A program made the translations under genes and the position numbers. A stretch of DNA of 64,000 nt from positions 186,001-250,000 of the forward strand of contig NZ_RHJI01000017.1 in the NCBI RefSeq assembly GCF_004211955.1, read 5' to 3'. The DNA is from Escherichia sp. E1V33 (GTDB taxonomy: Bacteria; Pseudomonadota; Gammaproteobacteria; Enterobacterales; Enterobacteriaceae). The notes under the pieces are model-generated. The model saw only the letters and a list, made by a program, of their open reading frames with translations, ran no database searches and was not told the DNA's origin. Positions 14,185-24,743 of the stretch are shown one piece after another. The first letter of the stretch is position 1. Every line of letters begins with the position of its first letter.

Positions 14185-15771
14185 TTATTGCCCGCACATT
14201 AACTCATGTGCGGGCAATTTCCCTGTCCATTCCATAAACATTTGCGGCGGCATCGCCTTTGCAAAGTACCAGCCCTGACAATAACGCACGCCGCGTTTGC
14301 GCAGCCAATTAACCTGCTCCGACGTTTCTACTCCTTCCGCTATCGTTTTTAGCCCCAGACTGTGTGCCAGTTCAATGATGTGTTCCGCAATCAAATGGCT
14401 GGTTTTGTGCGTGGTCAGCGTCTCAACAAACGATTTATCGATCTTCAAAATATCGATATTCAATGAATTAAGGTTGTGCAAGTTGGAGTAGCCAATGCCA
14501 AAGTCATCAATCGCAACTTCATAACCGGCCCGACGGAAAGCATGAATAATCGGCGTCATTTTGGTGACATCAAGAAACGCATGTTCAGTAACTTCAAATT
14601 TAATTTGCTGCGGATGCACCGCGTATTGCTCTATTTTCTGATTGGTTCGTGCAATTAAACGCGATGTATGAAAATCGGAGGCCGACAGGTTAATAGAAAT
14701 ATAGCGATCGGCATGTGTTGCCAGATACGCCCCCAGATCGCTGAATACATTATCAATAACATAATCAGTGACTAACTCAATCATCCCCTCTTTTTCCGCC
14801 AACGGGATAAACTCTGCCGGACTCATCACTTGCCCCTGGCCACCAGGCCAACGTAGCAACGCTTCAGCGCCAATACATTTTTCTGTTTTGATATCGATAA
14901 TTGGCTGGTAATAAAGACAAAGCTGTCGTTTTTCGAGGGCGCGTTGCAATTTGCGTTTGGGTGACTGGTACTCCTGGCTAATCCGCAACCAGAGTAACAG
15001 CAGTACCAGACTGCAAAAAATACCTGCGGGCAAAGCAAAGATAAGATGATTATAAAAATGGGCGATAAGACGTTTATTTGAAGTGGCAACAATGGCCGCT
15101 ATCGGGCGTTTTGTCGAATGTACCATTGCATACAAATGACCATTTCGTTGCACCGTTAAATCATTCAGATGAATTAGCGGAGTAAACGTTTCAGCCGAGG
15201 CCTGATTGCTTAACGAAAAAAAGGTTTTCGTCACCGTATCATACACGCCCCATTGCAACGTCGGATCGTCAGATATCACCTCACTCCAGAATAAAGGATT
15301 GATGACCGCCACATAATTACCCCGCTGCATATAAGTCATTTTATAACCGGAGAAAAAAGGGGTATCGCGGTAATAATAGATAGAAATGTCAGGGTCGCGC
15401 TTATAATCCGCGGGGGCTATCATATATCCGTCAACTGGAGCGATAAGCGAAGAACATAAAAAACGGTTATCCTGGGCATATATCAGTTCATTGATATAAA
15501 GATAGCCACGAATAATATTCAACATTCGCTTTTGATGATCCTGAGTACAAACTTGCCCCTGATAGCGTTCCGCTTCATCGCTCGCTGAATCTGCCTGTTG
15601 AATAACCAGCTCGGATTTATCCAGCGCCAGCTGGGCAAAGACACGAAGCTGATTGTTCACTTCTGATTTTGCCCAAATGAAGGCAATCCATAGAGACAGG
15701 ATGATGGGGAGGAGTGCTATAAAGATAATGCCCGGCAACGCCAGCAATTTGTGTCGTGCACGATGACTCAT
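14185..15771 (-). CDS. pdeC: PdeC, CSS-EAL cyclic-di-GMP phosphodiesterase
   Basis: PdeC hydrolyses c-di-GMP. It has a transmembrane segment near residues 11-30, a periplasmic CSS domain (CSS motif LCSSL near residue 104, redox-controlled cysteines), a second membrane helix near 240-258 and a cytoplasmic EAL domain from about residue 270. Catalytic motifs [27 protein letters not shown] and EGVET are intact. I start at ATG 15771 (MSHRAR), giving 528 residues. Against recalled K-12 there are many substitutions, mostly in the periplasmic part. Its last codons lie within a hairpin that also ends soxS. Confidence 0.94.
   Translation of the reverse strand: MSHRARHKLLALPGIIFIALLPIILSLWIAFIWAKSEVNNQLRVFAQLALDKSELVIQQADSASDEAERYQGQVCTQDHQKRMLNIIRGYLYINELIYAQDNRFLCSSLIAPVDGYMIAPADYKRDPDISIYYYRDTPFFSGYKMTYMQRGNYVAVINPLFWSEVISDDPTLQWGVYDTVTKTFFSLSNQASAETFTPLIHLNDLTVQRNGHLYAMVHSTKRPIAAIVATSNKRLIAHFYNHLIFALPAGIFCSLVLLLLWLRISQEYQSPKRKLQRALEKRQLCLYYQPIIDIKTEKCIGAEALLRWPGGQGQVMSPAEFIPLAEKEGMIELVTDYVIDNVFSDLGAYLATHADRYISINLSASDFHTSRLIARTNQKIEQYAVHPQQIKFEVTEHAFLDVTKMTPIIHAFRRAGYEVAIDDFGIGYSNLHNLNSLNIDILKIDKSFVETLTTHKTSHLIAEHIIELAHSLGLKTIAEGVETSEQVNWLRKRGVRYCQGWYFAKAMPPQMFMEWTGKLPAHELMCGQ
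14187..14218. terminator. Terminator between soxS and pdeC
   Basis: A 13-bp perfect inverted repeat, ATTGCCCGCACAT and its complement around TAACTC, followed by TTTCCC on the plus strand. The minus-strand arm encodes the last residues of PdeC (MCGQ-stop). Confidence 0.8.
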
Positions 15772-16211
15772 TTCTATCAATTCCCTGTCTGGTTATAGCT
15801 GGTCATTGCAAGGTGAAAACCCTGGCCACCGACGACGTTAGATAAATCTTACGGCATAAATAGCACTTTTGCCTGATTTGAAATTGATACCTTTATAATT
15901 GTTGTTTTAATAAGAAATAACACGCTGATATCAAAAAGAATTTACTAAAAAACGCGAGCCAGTCAGAAAGATACGATATGTTGTATTTTCGCGATGCCAC
16001 TGAAAAACCACAAAATAAGCACGCTAATAAAAATAGCGATGCTATCTGGCTAACAAACAGCCAATTGTGATATAGTTCACAAAAATAATGAAACACAATA
16101 ATTGTTTCATTTCGGTATTATGTAAGCCCCATGATAGCCAGAGTGCATCACGCCTCCCGTGAGAAAAGCCGTGCTGTCCAGGGTATCGGTTATTTTCAGA
16201 GGAAATGTTCG
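15772..16211. promoter_or_regulatory. AT-rich pdeC/yjcB spacer
   Basis: This 440-bp spacer lies between the divergent pdeC and yjcB starts. It holds a near-ideal CRP site at 16066-16081 and a TATTAT -10-like hexamer at 16116-16121 leading toward yjcB. I see no other convincing gene here. Confidence 0.6.
16066..16081. promoter_or_regulatory. CRP-type binding site upstream of yjcB
   Basis: TGTGA-TATAGT-TCACA matches the CRP half-sites perfectly, with flanking AAT and AAAAAT also as in the consensus. It is about 130-145 bp before the yjcB ATG and about 300 bp before pdeC. Confidence 0.7.
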
Positions 16212-16493
16212 ATGGCTACCCTCACCACTGGCGTGGTTCTTCTTCGCTGGCAACTTCTTAGCGCCGTACTGATGTTTCTGGCAAGTACGCTCAACATCCG
16301 TTTTCGCCGGTCTGATTACGTAGGACTCGCGGTGATCAGTAGTGGCCTGGGCGTTGTTTCCGCCTGCTGGTTCGCGATGGGACTGCTCGGAATTACCATG
16401 ATGGATATTGCCACAATCTGGCACAACATTGAGTCGGTAGTGGTCGAAGCCACAAATCAGGCACCGCCACAATGGCCGATGATTTTGGTGTGA
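16212..16493 (+). CDS. yjcB: YjcB, small inner-membrane protein of unknown function
   Basis: This is a 93-residue protein of unknown function. Two hydrophobic segments, about residues 7-25 and 36-65, suggest two or three membrane passes separated by a basic stretch (NIRFRRSD); the C terminus is polar. The ATG at 16212 follows AGAGGAAA with suitable spacing, while upstream in-frame starts have no ribosome site. It converges on ssb across a strong hairpin terminator. Confidence 0.85.
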   Translation: MATLTTGVVLLRWQLLSAVLMFLASTLNIRFRRSDYVGLAVISSGLGVVSACWFAMGLLGITMMDIATIWHNIESVVVEATNQAPPQWPMILV

Positions 16494-16498
16494 TATGC

Positions 16499-16526
16499 AG
16501 AAGCCTCCATTATGGAGGCTTCTTTG
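16499..16526 (+). terminator. Terminator after yjcB
   Basis: AGAAGCCTCC pairs with GGAGGCTTCT around ATTAT, followed by TTG and further Ts. It lies 5 bp after the yjcB stop. Confidence 0.8.
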
Positions 16527-16591
16527 TTATCCCTGGCAGATGCGTTAATCACCTACCTTAAAACAATATAATCTATTGTTTTAAAATAGAA

Positions 16592-17128
16592 TCAGAATGG
16601 GATATCGTCATCGAAATCCATCGGCGGCTCGTTAGACGGCGCTGCCGGAGCGGACTGCTGCGGGCGAGACTGCGCGCCGCCGCTGAACTGATTGCCACCC
16701 TGCGGCTGCTGAGGCTGACCCCAACCGCCCTGGGGCTGACCACCGCCCATATTGCCACCTGCAGGAGCGCCACCGCCCTGACGGCCACCCAGCATCTGCA
16801 TGGTGCCGCCAACGTTCACCACGACTTCTGTGGTGTAGCGATCCTGGCCAGATTGATCGGTCCATTTGCGGGTACGCAGCTGACCTTCGATATAAACCTG
16901 AGAACCTTTACGCAGATATTCGCTGGCTACTTCTGCCAGTTTGCCGAACAGCACAACGCGGTGCCATTCTGTCTGCTCTTTCATCTCGCCGGTCGCTTTA
17001 TCACGCCAGGATTCGGAAGTAGCCAGCGTAATGTTGGCAACTGCGCCACCATTCGGCATGTAGCGTACTTCCGGGTCCTGACCCAGATTACCAACGAGAA
17101 TAACCTTGTTTACGCCTCTGCTGGCCAT
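16592..17128 (-). CDS. ssb: SSB, single-stranded DNA-binding protein
   Basis: SSB is the tetrameric protein that coats single-stranded DNA in replication, repair and recombination. Residues 1-112 form the OB fold ([19 protein letters not shown] onward). A Gly/Gln/Pro-rich linker follows, and the conserved tip MDFDDDIPF recruits partner enzymes. The 178-residue form begins at ATG 17128, eight bases after GGAG. Longer upstream readings are not supported. It is divergent from uvrA with an SOS box between them. Confidence 0.98.
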   Translation of the reverse strand: MASRGVNKVILVGNLGQDPEVRYMPNGGAVANITLATSESWRDKATGEMKEQTEWHRVVLFGKLAEVASEYLRKGSQVYIEGQLRTRKWTDQSGQDRYTTEVVVNVGGTMQMLGGRQGGGAPAGGNMGGGQPQGGWGQPQQPQGGNQFSGGAQSRPQQSAPAAPSNEPPMDFDDDIPF

Positions 17129-17279
17129 GTTCATGTCTCCTGAAAAAAAACGTTCTAATAAGTGTAAACGCGCGATTGTAGCATTACCAATAGCGGTTTT
17201 ACTATGTTGTGACCTCGGTTCCGCTAAACAATTCTGGTCAAACATTGTTACATAGCGCTCTGGGTTTCGCATTCCAACA

Positions 17280-17295
17280 CTGTATATTCATTCAG
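17280..17295. promoter_or_regulatory. LexA (SOS) box of uvrA/ssb
   Basis: CTGTATATTCATTCAG matches the LexA operator CTGT-N8-ACAG with one mismatch. It lies 85 bp before uvrA in the divergent ssb/uvrA spacer (17129-17380), consistent with LexA repression of uvrA and weaker control of ssb. Confidence 0.9.
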
Positions 17296-17380
17296 GTCAT
17301 TCTGTGTCATAATTAACCGTTTGTGATCGCCGGTAGCACCATGCCACCGGGCAAAAAAGCGTTTAATCCGGGAAAGGTGA

Positions 17381-20203
17381 ATGGATAAGATCGAAGTTCG
17401 GGGCGCCCGCACCCATAATCTCAAAAACATCAACCTCGTTATCCCCCGCGACAAACTCATTGTCGTGACCGGGCTTTCGGGTTCTGGCAAATCCTCGCTC
17501 GCTTTCGACACCTTATATGCCGAAGGGCAGCGTCGTTACGTTGAATCCCTTTCTGCCTATGCGCGGCAGTTTCTGTCACTGATGGAAAAGCCAGACGTCG
17601 ATCATATTGAGGGGCTTTCTCCTGCCATCTCAATTGAACAGAAATCGACGTCTCATAACCCGCGTTCCACGGTGGGGACAATCACCGAAATCCATGACTA
17701 TTTGCGTCTGCTGTACGCTCGCGTCGGTGAGCCACGCTGCCCGGACCACGATGTTCCGCTGGCGGCACAAACCGTCAGCCAGATGGTGGATAACGTGCTG
17801 TCGCAGCCGGAAGGCAAACGTCTGATGCTGCTGGCGCCGATTATTAAAGAGCGCAAAGGCGAACACACGAAAACGCTGGAGAATCTGGCAAGTCAGGGCT
17901 ACATCCGTGCGCGCATAGATGGCGAAGTCTGCGATCTTTCCGATCCACCCAAACTGGAACTGCAAAAGAAACACACCATTGAAGTGGTGGTTGATCGCTT
18001 CAAGGTACGTGACGATCTCACCCAACGTCTGGCAGAGTCGTTTGAAACGGCGCTGGAGCTTTCTGGCGGTACAGCGGTCGTCGCTGATATGGACGATCCA
18101 AAAGCGGAAGAACTGCTCTTCTCCGCCAACTTCGCCTGTCCGATTTGCGGCTACAGTATGCGTGAACTGGAACCGCGTCTGTTTTCGTTTAACAACCCGG
18201 CGGGGGCCTGCCCGACCTGTGACGGCCTCGGCGTACAACAATATTTCGATCCTGATCGTGTGATCCAAAACCCGGAGCTGTCGCTGGCTGGCGGTGCGAT
18301 CCGCGGCTGGGATCGCCGCAACTTCTATTACTTCCAGATGCTGAAATCGCTGGCAGATCACTATAAGTTCGACGTCGAAGCGCCGTGGGGCAGCCTGAGC
18401 GCGAGCGTGCATAAAGTGGTGTTGTACGGGTCTGGCAAAGAAAACATCGAATTCAAATACATGAACGATCGTGGCGATACCTCCATCCGCCGCCATCCGT
18501 TCGAGGGCGTGCTGCATAATATGGAGCGCCGTTATAAAGAGACGGAATCCAGCGCGGTACGCGAAGAGTTAGCCAAGTTCATCAGCAATCGTCCGTGTGC
18601 CAGCTGCGACGGAACACGTCTGCGTCGGGAAGCACGCCACGTGTATGTCGAGAATACGCCGCTGCCTGCTATCTCCGACATGAGCATTGGTCATGCGATG
18701 GAATTCTTCAACAATCTCAAACTCGCCGGACAAAGAGCGAAGATTGCGGAAAAAATCCTCAAAGAGATTGGCGATCGCCTGAAATTTCTCGTTAACGTCG
18801 GCCTGAATTACCTGACGCTTTCCCGCTCGGCAGAGACACTTTCCGGCGGTGAAGCCCAGCGTATCCGTCTGGCGAGCCAGATTGGCGCAGGGCTGGTTGG
18901 CGTTATGTACGTTCTGGATGAACCGTCTATCGGCCTGCACCAGCGCGATAACGAACGCCTGCTGGGTACGCTTATCCATCTGCGCGATCTCGGTAATACC
19001 GTGATTGTGGTGGAGCACGACGAAGACGCTATTCGCGCCGCTGACCACGTTATCGATATCGGTCCTGGCGCGGGTGTACACGGTGGTGAAGTGGTCGCGG
19101 AAGGTCCGCTGGAAGCGATTATGGCCGTGCCGGAGTCGTTAACCGGGCAGTACATGAGCGGTAAACGCAAGATTGAAGTGCCGAAGAAACGCGTTCCGGC
19201 AGATCCGGAAAAAGTGTTGAAGCTGACAGGGGCGCGCGGCAACAACCTGAAAGACGTGACGCTAACGCTGCCGGTCGGTCTGTTTACCTGCATTACAGGT
19301 GTTTCAGGTTCCGGTAAATCCACCCTAATTAACGACACGCTGTTCCCGATTGCCCAACGCCAGTTGAACGGCGCGACCATCGCCGAACCGGCACCATATC
19401 GCGATATTCAGGGACTGGAGCATTTCGACAAAGTCATCGATATCGACCAAAGTCCGATTGGTCGTACTCCGCGTTCTAACCCGGCGACCTATACCGGCGT
19501 GTTTACGCCTGTACGCGAACTGTTTGCGGGCGTACCGGAATCCCGTGCGCGCGGCTATACGCCAGGACGTTTCAGCTTTAACGTTCGTGGCGGACGCTGC
19601 GAGGCCTGTCAGGGCGACGGCGTGATCAAAGTGGAGATGCACTTCCTGCCGGATATTTACGTGCCGTGCGACCAGTGCAAAGGTAAACGCTATAACCGTG
19701 AAACGCTGGAGATTAAGTACAAAGGCAAAACCATCCACGAAGTGCTGGATATGACCATAGAAGAGGCGCGAGAGTTCTTCGATGCCGTACCTGCGCTGGC
19801 GCGTAAGCTGCAAACGTTGATGGATGTTGGCCTGACGTACATTCGTCTGGGGCAGTCCGCAACCACCCTTTCCGGCGGTGAAGCCCAGCGCGTGAAGCTG
19901 GCGCGTGAACTGTCAAAACGCGGCACCGGGCAGACACTGTATATTCTCGACGAGCCGACCACCGGCCTACACTTTGCAGATATTCAGCAACTTCTCGACG
20001 TGCTGCATAAACTGCGCGATCAGGGCAACACCATTGTGGTGATTGAGCACAATCTTGACGTAATCAAAACCGCAGACTGGATTGTCGACCTGGGGCCGGA
20101 AGGTGGTAGCGGCGGCGGCGAGATCCTCGTCTCCGGTACGCCAGAAACCGTCGCGGAGTGTGAAGCATCACACACGGCACGCTTCCTCAAGCCGATGCTG
20201 TAA
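17381..20203 (+). CDS. uvrA: UvrA, excinuclease ABC damage-recognition ATPase
   Basis: UvrA dimerises, scans DNA for bulky lesions and loads UvrB in nucleotide excision repair. The 940-residue protein has two ABC ATPase modules: Walker A motifs GLSGSGKSS (residues 31-39) and GVSGSGKST (about 640), and two signature sequences, [12 protein letters not shown] and [12 protein letters not shown]. Two zinc-binding cysteine sets are visible, CPIC with CPTC near residue 253 and CEAC with CDQC near 740. It is transcribed from the SOS-regulated spacer shared with ssb. Confidence 0.98.
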   Translation: MDKIEVRGARTHNLKNINLVIPRDKLIVVTGLSGSGKSSLAFDTLYAEGQRRYVESLSAYARQFLSLMEKPDVDHIEGLSPAISIEQKSTSHNPRSTVGTITEIHDYLRLLYARVGEPRCPDHDVPLAAQTVSQMVDNVLSQPEGKRLMLLAPIIKERKGEHTKTLENLASQGYIRARIDGEVCDLSDPPKLELQKKHTIEVVVDRFKVRDDLTQRLAESFETALELSGGTAVVADMDDPKAEELLFSANFACPICGYSMRELEPRLFSFNNPAGACPTCDGLGVQQYFDPDRVIQNPELSLAGGAIRGWDRRNFYYFQMLKSLADHYKFDVEAPWGSLSASVHKVVLYGSGKENIEFKYMNDRGDTSIRRHPFEGVLHNMERRYKETESSAVREELAKFISNRPCASCDGTRLRREARHVYVENTPLPAISDMSIGHAMEFFNNLKLAGQRAKIAEKILKEIGDRLKFLVNVGLNYLTLSRSAETLSGGEAQRIRLASQIGAGLVGVMYVLDEPSIGLHQRDNERLLGTLIHLRDLGNTVIVVEHDEDAIRAADHVIDIGPGAGVHGGEVVAEGPLEAIMAVPESLTGQYMSGKRKIEVPKKRVPADPEKVLKLTGARGNNLKDVTLTLPVGLFTCITGVSGSGKSTLINDTLFPIAQRQLNGATIAEPAPYRDIQGLEHFDKVIDIDQSPIGRTPRSNPATYTGVFTPVRELFAGVPESRARGYTPGRFSFNVRGGRCEACQGDGVIKVEMHFLPDIYVPCDQCKGKRYNRETLEIKYKGKTIHEVLDMTIEEAREFFDAVPALARKLQTLMDVGLTYIRLGQSATTLSGGEAQRVKLARELSKRGTGQTLYILDEPTTGLHFADIQQLLDVLHKLRDQGNTIVVIEHNLDVIKTADWIVDLGPEGGSGGGEILVSGTPETVAECEASHTARFLKPML

Positions 20204-20210
20204 TCGTTAA

Positions 20211-20233
20211 GGCCGCTTTCTGAGCGGCCTTTT
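20211..20233 (+). terminator. Terminator after uvrA
   Basis: GGCCGC pairs with GCGGCC around TTTCTGA and is followed by TTTT. It begins 8 bp after the uvrA stop codon and separates it from the converging yjbR. Confidence 0.85.
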
Positions 20234-20237
20234 CCTT

Positions 20238-20594
20238 TCAGAGTTGCACCAGCAATTTACGTTTTTCTTCCGGCAGCAAATTCACCGCCTGCTGATAAGA
20301 CGCATCGACCAGATAATAGATTTGCGAATCCGGCAACGAACCGTCGAGATACACGGTGCTCCAGTGTGCTTTGTTCAGATGTCGGCTGGGGCGAACATCG
20401 CTATGCTGCTGTCGCAAAAGCTCGGCCAGCGCAGGGCTGGTTTTCAGCGAAACCGCTGGGCGATTTTCCACTTCTTTCACCATCGCAAACAGCACATCTT
20501 CCACTTTGATCTGCGTTGCTTTCCAGTCACTATGCACACTCTGTTCTGCGCCTGGTTTTGCCATGCAATATTGTAGCAACTCCGAAATGGTCAT
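20238..20594 (-). CDS. yjbR: YjbR, MmcQ/YjbR-family protein with CyaY-like fold
   Basis: This is a 118-residue cytoplasmic protein of the MmcQ/YjbR family. The family has a double-wing fold related to CyaY; its function is unknown and DNA binding has been suggested. Typical family features are the N-terminal CMAKPGAEQSVHSDW and the later HLNKAHWSTVYLDGSL. It sits three bases after yjbQ on the same strand, so the two are probably co-transcribed. Confidence 0.9.
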   Translation of the reverse strand: MTISELLQYCMAKPGAEQSVHSDWKATQIKVEDVLFAMVKEVENRPAVSLKTSPALAELLRQQHSDVRPSRHLNKAHWSTVYLDGSLPDSQIYYLVDASYQQAVNLLPEEKRKLLVQL

Positions 20595-20597
20595 TTT

Positions 20598-21014
20598 TTA
20601 CTCCCCTTGTAGTGTCGCGATAATGCGACGCGAACCGCCGTGGATGCGATGCTCCCCAAGCCATATTCCCTGCCAGGTGCCGGTCTGAATACGCCCCTTA
20701 TGCACTGGCAATACGAGCGATACCCCCAGCATTGAGGATTTGATATGAGAAGGCATATCGTCTGCCCCTTCATAGTCATGCTCATAGTTTCCGTTGTCGG
20801 GAACGGTGCGGAGAAAAAAACGCTCCATGTCATGGCGTACCGTAGGGTCGCAATTCTCATTAAGTGTTAGAGAGGCGGAAGTGTGTTGCAGCAACAGATG
20901 CAGTAAACCGACATTAACACGCGGCATATCAGCTAGTTGAGTCAGGATTTCATCCGTTACCAAATGAAACCCACGAGATTTAGCGCTAAGCGTGAGCGTC
21001 TTTTGAAACCACAT
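20598..21014 (-). CDS. yjbQ: YjbQ, UPF0047 protein with thiamine phosphate synthase-like activity
   Basis: YjbQ belongs to the UPF0047/YjbQ family, small trimeric proteins; the E. coli member can weakly substitute for ThiE, though its real role is open. The metal-site motifs [14 protein letters not shown] and the later [11 protein letters not shown] are present. I start at ATG 21014, giving 138 residues, where GGAGCAGC precedes the start. Longer in-frame readings from 21056 are not supported. It is upstream of yjbR in the same direction. Confidence 0.92.
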   Translation of the reverse strand: MWFQKTLTLSAKSRGFHLVTDEILTQLADMPRVNVGLLHLLLQHTSASLTLNENCDPTVRHDMERFFLRTVPDNGNYEHDYEGADDMPSHIKSSMLGVSLVLPVHKGRIQTGTWQGIWLGEHRIHGGSRRIIATLQGE

Positions 21015-21082
21015 GTGCTGCTCCTTGATAAAACTCTCTTTATCAGTTTGCAGCAAGACAGCGAAAGGATAAAGGTGTGATT

Positions 21083-21120
21083 AAAAAAACAGCACTCGGG
21101 AGAGTCAGGCACTCTCCCGA
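21083..21120 (-). terminator. Terminator after aphA
   Basis: On the minus strand TCGGGAGAGT pairs with ACTCTCCCGA, followed by GTGCTG and a run of seven Ts. It directly follows the aphA stop codon and separates it from yjbQ. Confidence 0.8.
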
Positions 21121-21124
21121 CTTA

Positions 21125-22133
<1,009 letters not shown>

Positions 22134-22159
22134 AGCAGGTGGCTGTTCAACCACCTGCT
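22134..22159 (-). terminator. Hairpin after tyrB
   Basis: AGCAGGTGG pairs with CCACCTGCT around an 8-base loop, 8 bp after the tyrB stop. The following bases are AT-rich (AAATTATAAC) but not a pure T-run. Confidence 0.65.
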
Positions 22160-22166
22160 AACGACA

Positions 22167-23360
22167 TCACATCACTGCTGCAAACGCCTTCGCCACGCGA
22201 TGCACATTTTGCGCGTTAAGTCCGGCAACACACATGCGGCCGCTGGCAATCAGGTAAACACCAAACTCTTCACGCAGTCGATCAACCTGAGCAGCGCTTA
22301 AACCGGTATAGCTGAACATGCCGCGCTGCTTAAGCAGATAATCAAAATTGCGTTCTGGCATCTCTTTACTCAATACCTTCACCAGTTCCTGACGCATCGC
22401 CAGAATACGGGTACGCATTTCTTCCACTTCTGCCAGCCAGCTAGCTTTTAACGCCGCATCATTCAGCACCGTAGCCACCACCTGCGCACCAAAATTTGGC
22501 GGGCTGGAGTAGTTGCGGCGTACTGTTGCTTTCAACTGCCCCAGTACGCGGCCTGCGGCTTCAGCATCCTCACACACCACAGAAAGACCGCCGACACGCT
22601 CGCCGTAAAGGGAGAAAATTTTCGAGAATGAATTGCTCACCAGAGCAGGTAATCCGGCGCTAGCGATCGCGCGAATGGCGTAAGCATCTTCTTCCATACC
22701 GGCACCAAATCCTTGATAGGCAATATCGAGGAATGGGATAAGCTCGCGTGCTTTGAGAATTTCAATCACCGCGTCCCACTGGTCGTTGGCAAAATCGGCG
22801 CCCGTTGGGTTATGGCAGCACGGATGCAGCAGCACAATGCTACGGGCTGGTAATGTTTTCAGCGTCGCCAGCAAGTCATTAAAGCGCACACCGTTGGTTG
22901 CTTCGTCATACCAGGGGTAAGTACTCACTTCGAATCCAGCACCCGCGAATATTGCCACATGGTTTTCCCAGGTGGGATCGCTGACCCAGACGCCTGATTC
23001 CGGGAAGTAGCGTTTCAGGAAGTCAGCGCCCACTTTCAATGCCCCCGAGCCACCAAGCGTTTGAATGGTTGCTACGCGCTGTTGTTGCAGTACCGGATGG
23101 TCAGTGCCAAACAGCAGCGGCGCAATGGCATGGCGATAGCTGTTCAGCCCTTCCATCGGTAAATAAAGCGAAGCGCCATGAGGTTGTGCATTCAGACGCG
23201 CTTCCGCTTCCGCGACAGCTTTTAGTTGCGGAATAATCCCGTCTTCGTTGTAGTACAGACCGATACTCAAATTCACTTTGTCGCTGCGAGTGTCTTCTTT
23301 AAAACGCTCCATAAGCGAAAGAATCGGGTCGCCAGCATAGGCGTCAACTTTTTGAAACAC
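22167..23360 (-). CDS. tyrB: TyrB, aromatic amino acid aminotransferase
   Basis: TyrB is a PLP-dependent class I aminotransferase that completes tyrosine and phenylalanine synthesis and also acts on leucine and aspartate. The PLP lysine is in [17 protein letters not shown], and [11 protein letters not shown] and the C-terminal arginine region RMCVAGLN are present. I use the GTG start at 23360 ([12 protein letters not shown]), nine bases after GGAG, giving the known 397 residues. About ten substitutions against recalled K-12 are scattered. TyrR control is expected, but I could not mark a convincing box. Confidence 0.95.
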   Translation of the reverse strand: MFQKVDAYAGDPILSLMERFKEDTRSDKVNLSIGLYYNEDGIIPQLKAVAEAEARLNAQPHGASLYLPMEGLNSYRHAIAPLLFGTDHPVLQQQRVATIQTLGGSGALKVGADFLKRYFPESGVWVSDPTWENHVAIFAGAGFEVSTYPWYDEATNGVRFNDLLATLKTLPARSIVLLHPCCHNPTGADFANDQWDAVIEILKARELIPFLDIAYQGFGAGMEEDAYAIRAIASAGLPALVSNSFSKIFSLYGERVGGLSVVCEDAEAAGRVLGQLKATVRRNYSSPPNFGAQVVATVLNDAALKASWLAEVEEMRTRILAMRQELVKVLSKEMPERNFDYLLKQRGMFSYTGLSAAQVDRLREEFGVYLIASGRMCVAGLNAQNVHRVAKAFAAVM

Positions 23361-23554
23361 GCGATGGTTCTCCAGGTTTACGGGCAGGTGGTTAAAACAC
23401 AATAAACTGGAAGATGGCGAAGATCGAGAGGATGTTTAGGGGCGAACGGCAATTAGCAACAGAGTGAGACTCATAACAAACGCACAATCGGCAGATACAC
23501 AGCCTTTATAAGAGCCATGCGAGAATATCAATTTATTGAATTGGTGATTTTATT

Positions 23555-23586
23555 GGCCGGATAAGGCATTCACGCCGCATCCGGCA
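23555..23586. repeat. Single REP element between alr and tyrB
   Basis: GGCCGGATAAGGC ... GCCGCATCCGGC forms one REP palindrome in the spacer downstream of alr and upstream of tyrB. Confidence 0.85.
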
Positions 23587-23611
23587 CAGACAATCAAATA
23601 TTACAGAACGA

Positions 23612-24691
23612 TTAATCCACGTATTTCATCGCGACCCTTGAAGTCAGGCGCGTGATAAGTTCGTAAGCACTCACTTTTGTTATTTCTGCGATACGCTCTA
23701 CGGGCAAACCTTCGCCCCATAAAATGACCTGATCCCCGGCTTTATCCTGCGCCTGCGGGCCTAAATCAACGCAGATCATATCCATCGCCACGCGACCGAC
23801 AATCGGCACTTCGCGACCATTGACCAGCACCGGAGTACCAGACGGCGCAGCGCGCGGATAACCATCGCCATAGCCCATTGCCACCACGCCAAGACGGGTA
23901 TCACGTTCGCTAATCCAGGTTCCGCCATAACCTACCGGTTCACCCGCTTTATGCTCGCGCACGGCAATCAGGCTGGAGGTCAGTGACATCACCGGCTGGC
24001 AACCGAAATCGGCACCGGTGGAACGATCTTCCAGTGGCGACACACCGTAAAGAATGATGCCCGGGCGCACCCAGTCAAAATGCGACTGTGGCCATAGCAG
24101 AATGCCACCTGACGCAGCAATCGAACGCTGGCCCGGTTTGCCTTCGCAAAAGGTGTTGAAGATATCGAGTTGTTTCTCGGTTGCGCCACATTGCGGTTCA
24201 TCCGCACGAGCAAAGTGGCTGACAATATTCACCGGCTGACGCACGTTTTTACATTGCGTAAGACGATGATAAAACGCCTCGGCTTGTTCCGGCCTGACGC
24301 CCAGACGGTGCATACCTGTATCGAGTTTCATCCAGACGGTAACCGGCTCTTCCAGACTAGCCTCTTCCAGGGCTGTGAGCTGTTCTTCGTTATGCACAGC
24401 AGTATGAAAGTGCTGCGCAGAAATTGTCGGCAGATCTCTGGCGTCAAAAAAGCCTTCGAGCAGCAACACAGGTTTGGTGATTCCTCCCGCCCGGAGTCGC
24501 TGGGCTTCTTCGAGACGGGCAACGCCAAAGGCGTCGGCATCAGGAAGCGTTCGCGCGGTTTCAAGAAGACCGTGACCATAAGCGTTCGCTTTCACTACCG
24601 CAACCATTTTACTGGCAGGCGCCAGTTCACGAAGACGTTGCAGGTTGTGTCGCAGAGCGCGGCGGTTAATCACTACAGTTGCCGCTTGCAT
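23612..24691 (-). CDS. alr: Alr, biosynthetic alanine racemase
   Basis: Alr is the PLP enzyme that interconverts L- and D-alanine for peptidoglycan. The 359-residue protein has the PLP-lysine segment [11 protein letters not shown] near residue 34 and the [11 protein letters not shown] segment near 130. The catalytic tyrosine region GYGGTW and the C-terminal [11 protein letters not shown] region are also present. It lies 52 bp after dnaB on the same strand and may share its transcription. Length and motifs are standard. Confidence 0.96.
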   Translation of the reverse strand: MQAATVVINRRALRHNLQRLRELAPASKMVAVVKANAYGHGLLETARTLPDADAFGVARLEEAQRLRAGGITKPVLLLEGFFDARDLPTISAQHFHTAVHNEEQLTALEEASLEEPVTVWMKLDTGMHRLGVRPEQAEAFYHRLTQCKNVRQPVNIVSHFARADEPQCGATEKQLDIFNTFCEGKPGQRSIAASGGILLWPQSHFDWVRPGIILYGVSPLEDRSTGADFGCQPVMSLTSSLIAVREHKAGEPVGYGGTWISERDTRLGVVAMGYGDGYPRAAPSGTPVLVNGREVPIVGRVAMDMICVDLGPQAQDKAGDQVILWGEGLPVERIAEITKVSAYELITRLTSRVAMKYVD

Positions 24692-24743
24692 TTGTGTTCC
24701 TTGATAAGTGTTTGCTTTAATTACCTAATACATAAAATAATTA

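Noticed and set aside
15893-16096. A 67-codon minus-strand frame encoding a hydrophobic peptide upstream of pdeC
   Set aside because: It is AT-rich, has no ribosome site, and its first codons contain the CRP palindrome; hydrophobicity is expected from T-rich DNA.
17630-18517. A 295-codon frame antisense to uvrA
   Set aside because: A shadow of a GC-rich conserved gene; no ribosome site and no family features.
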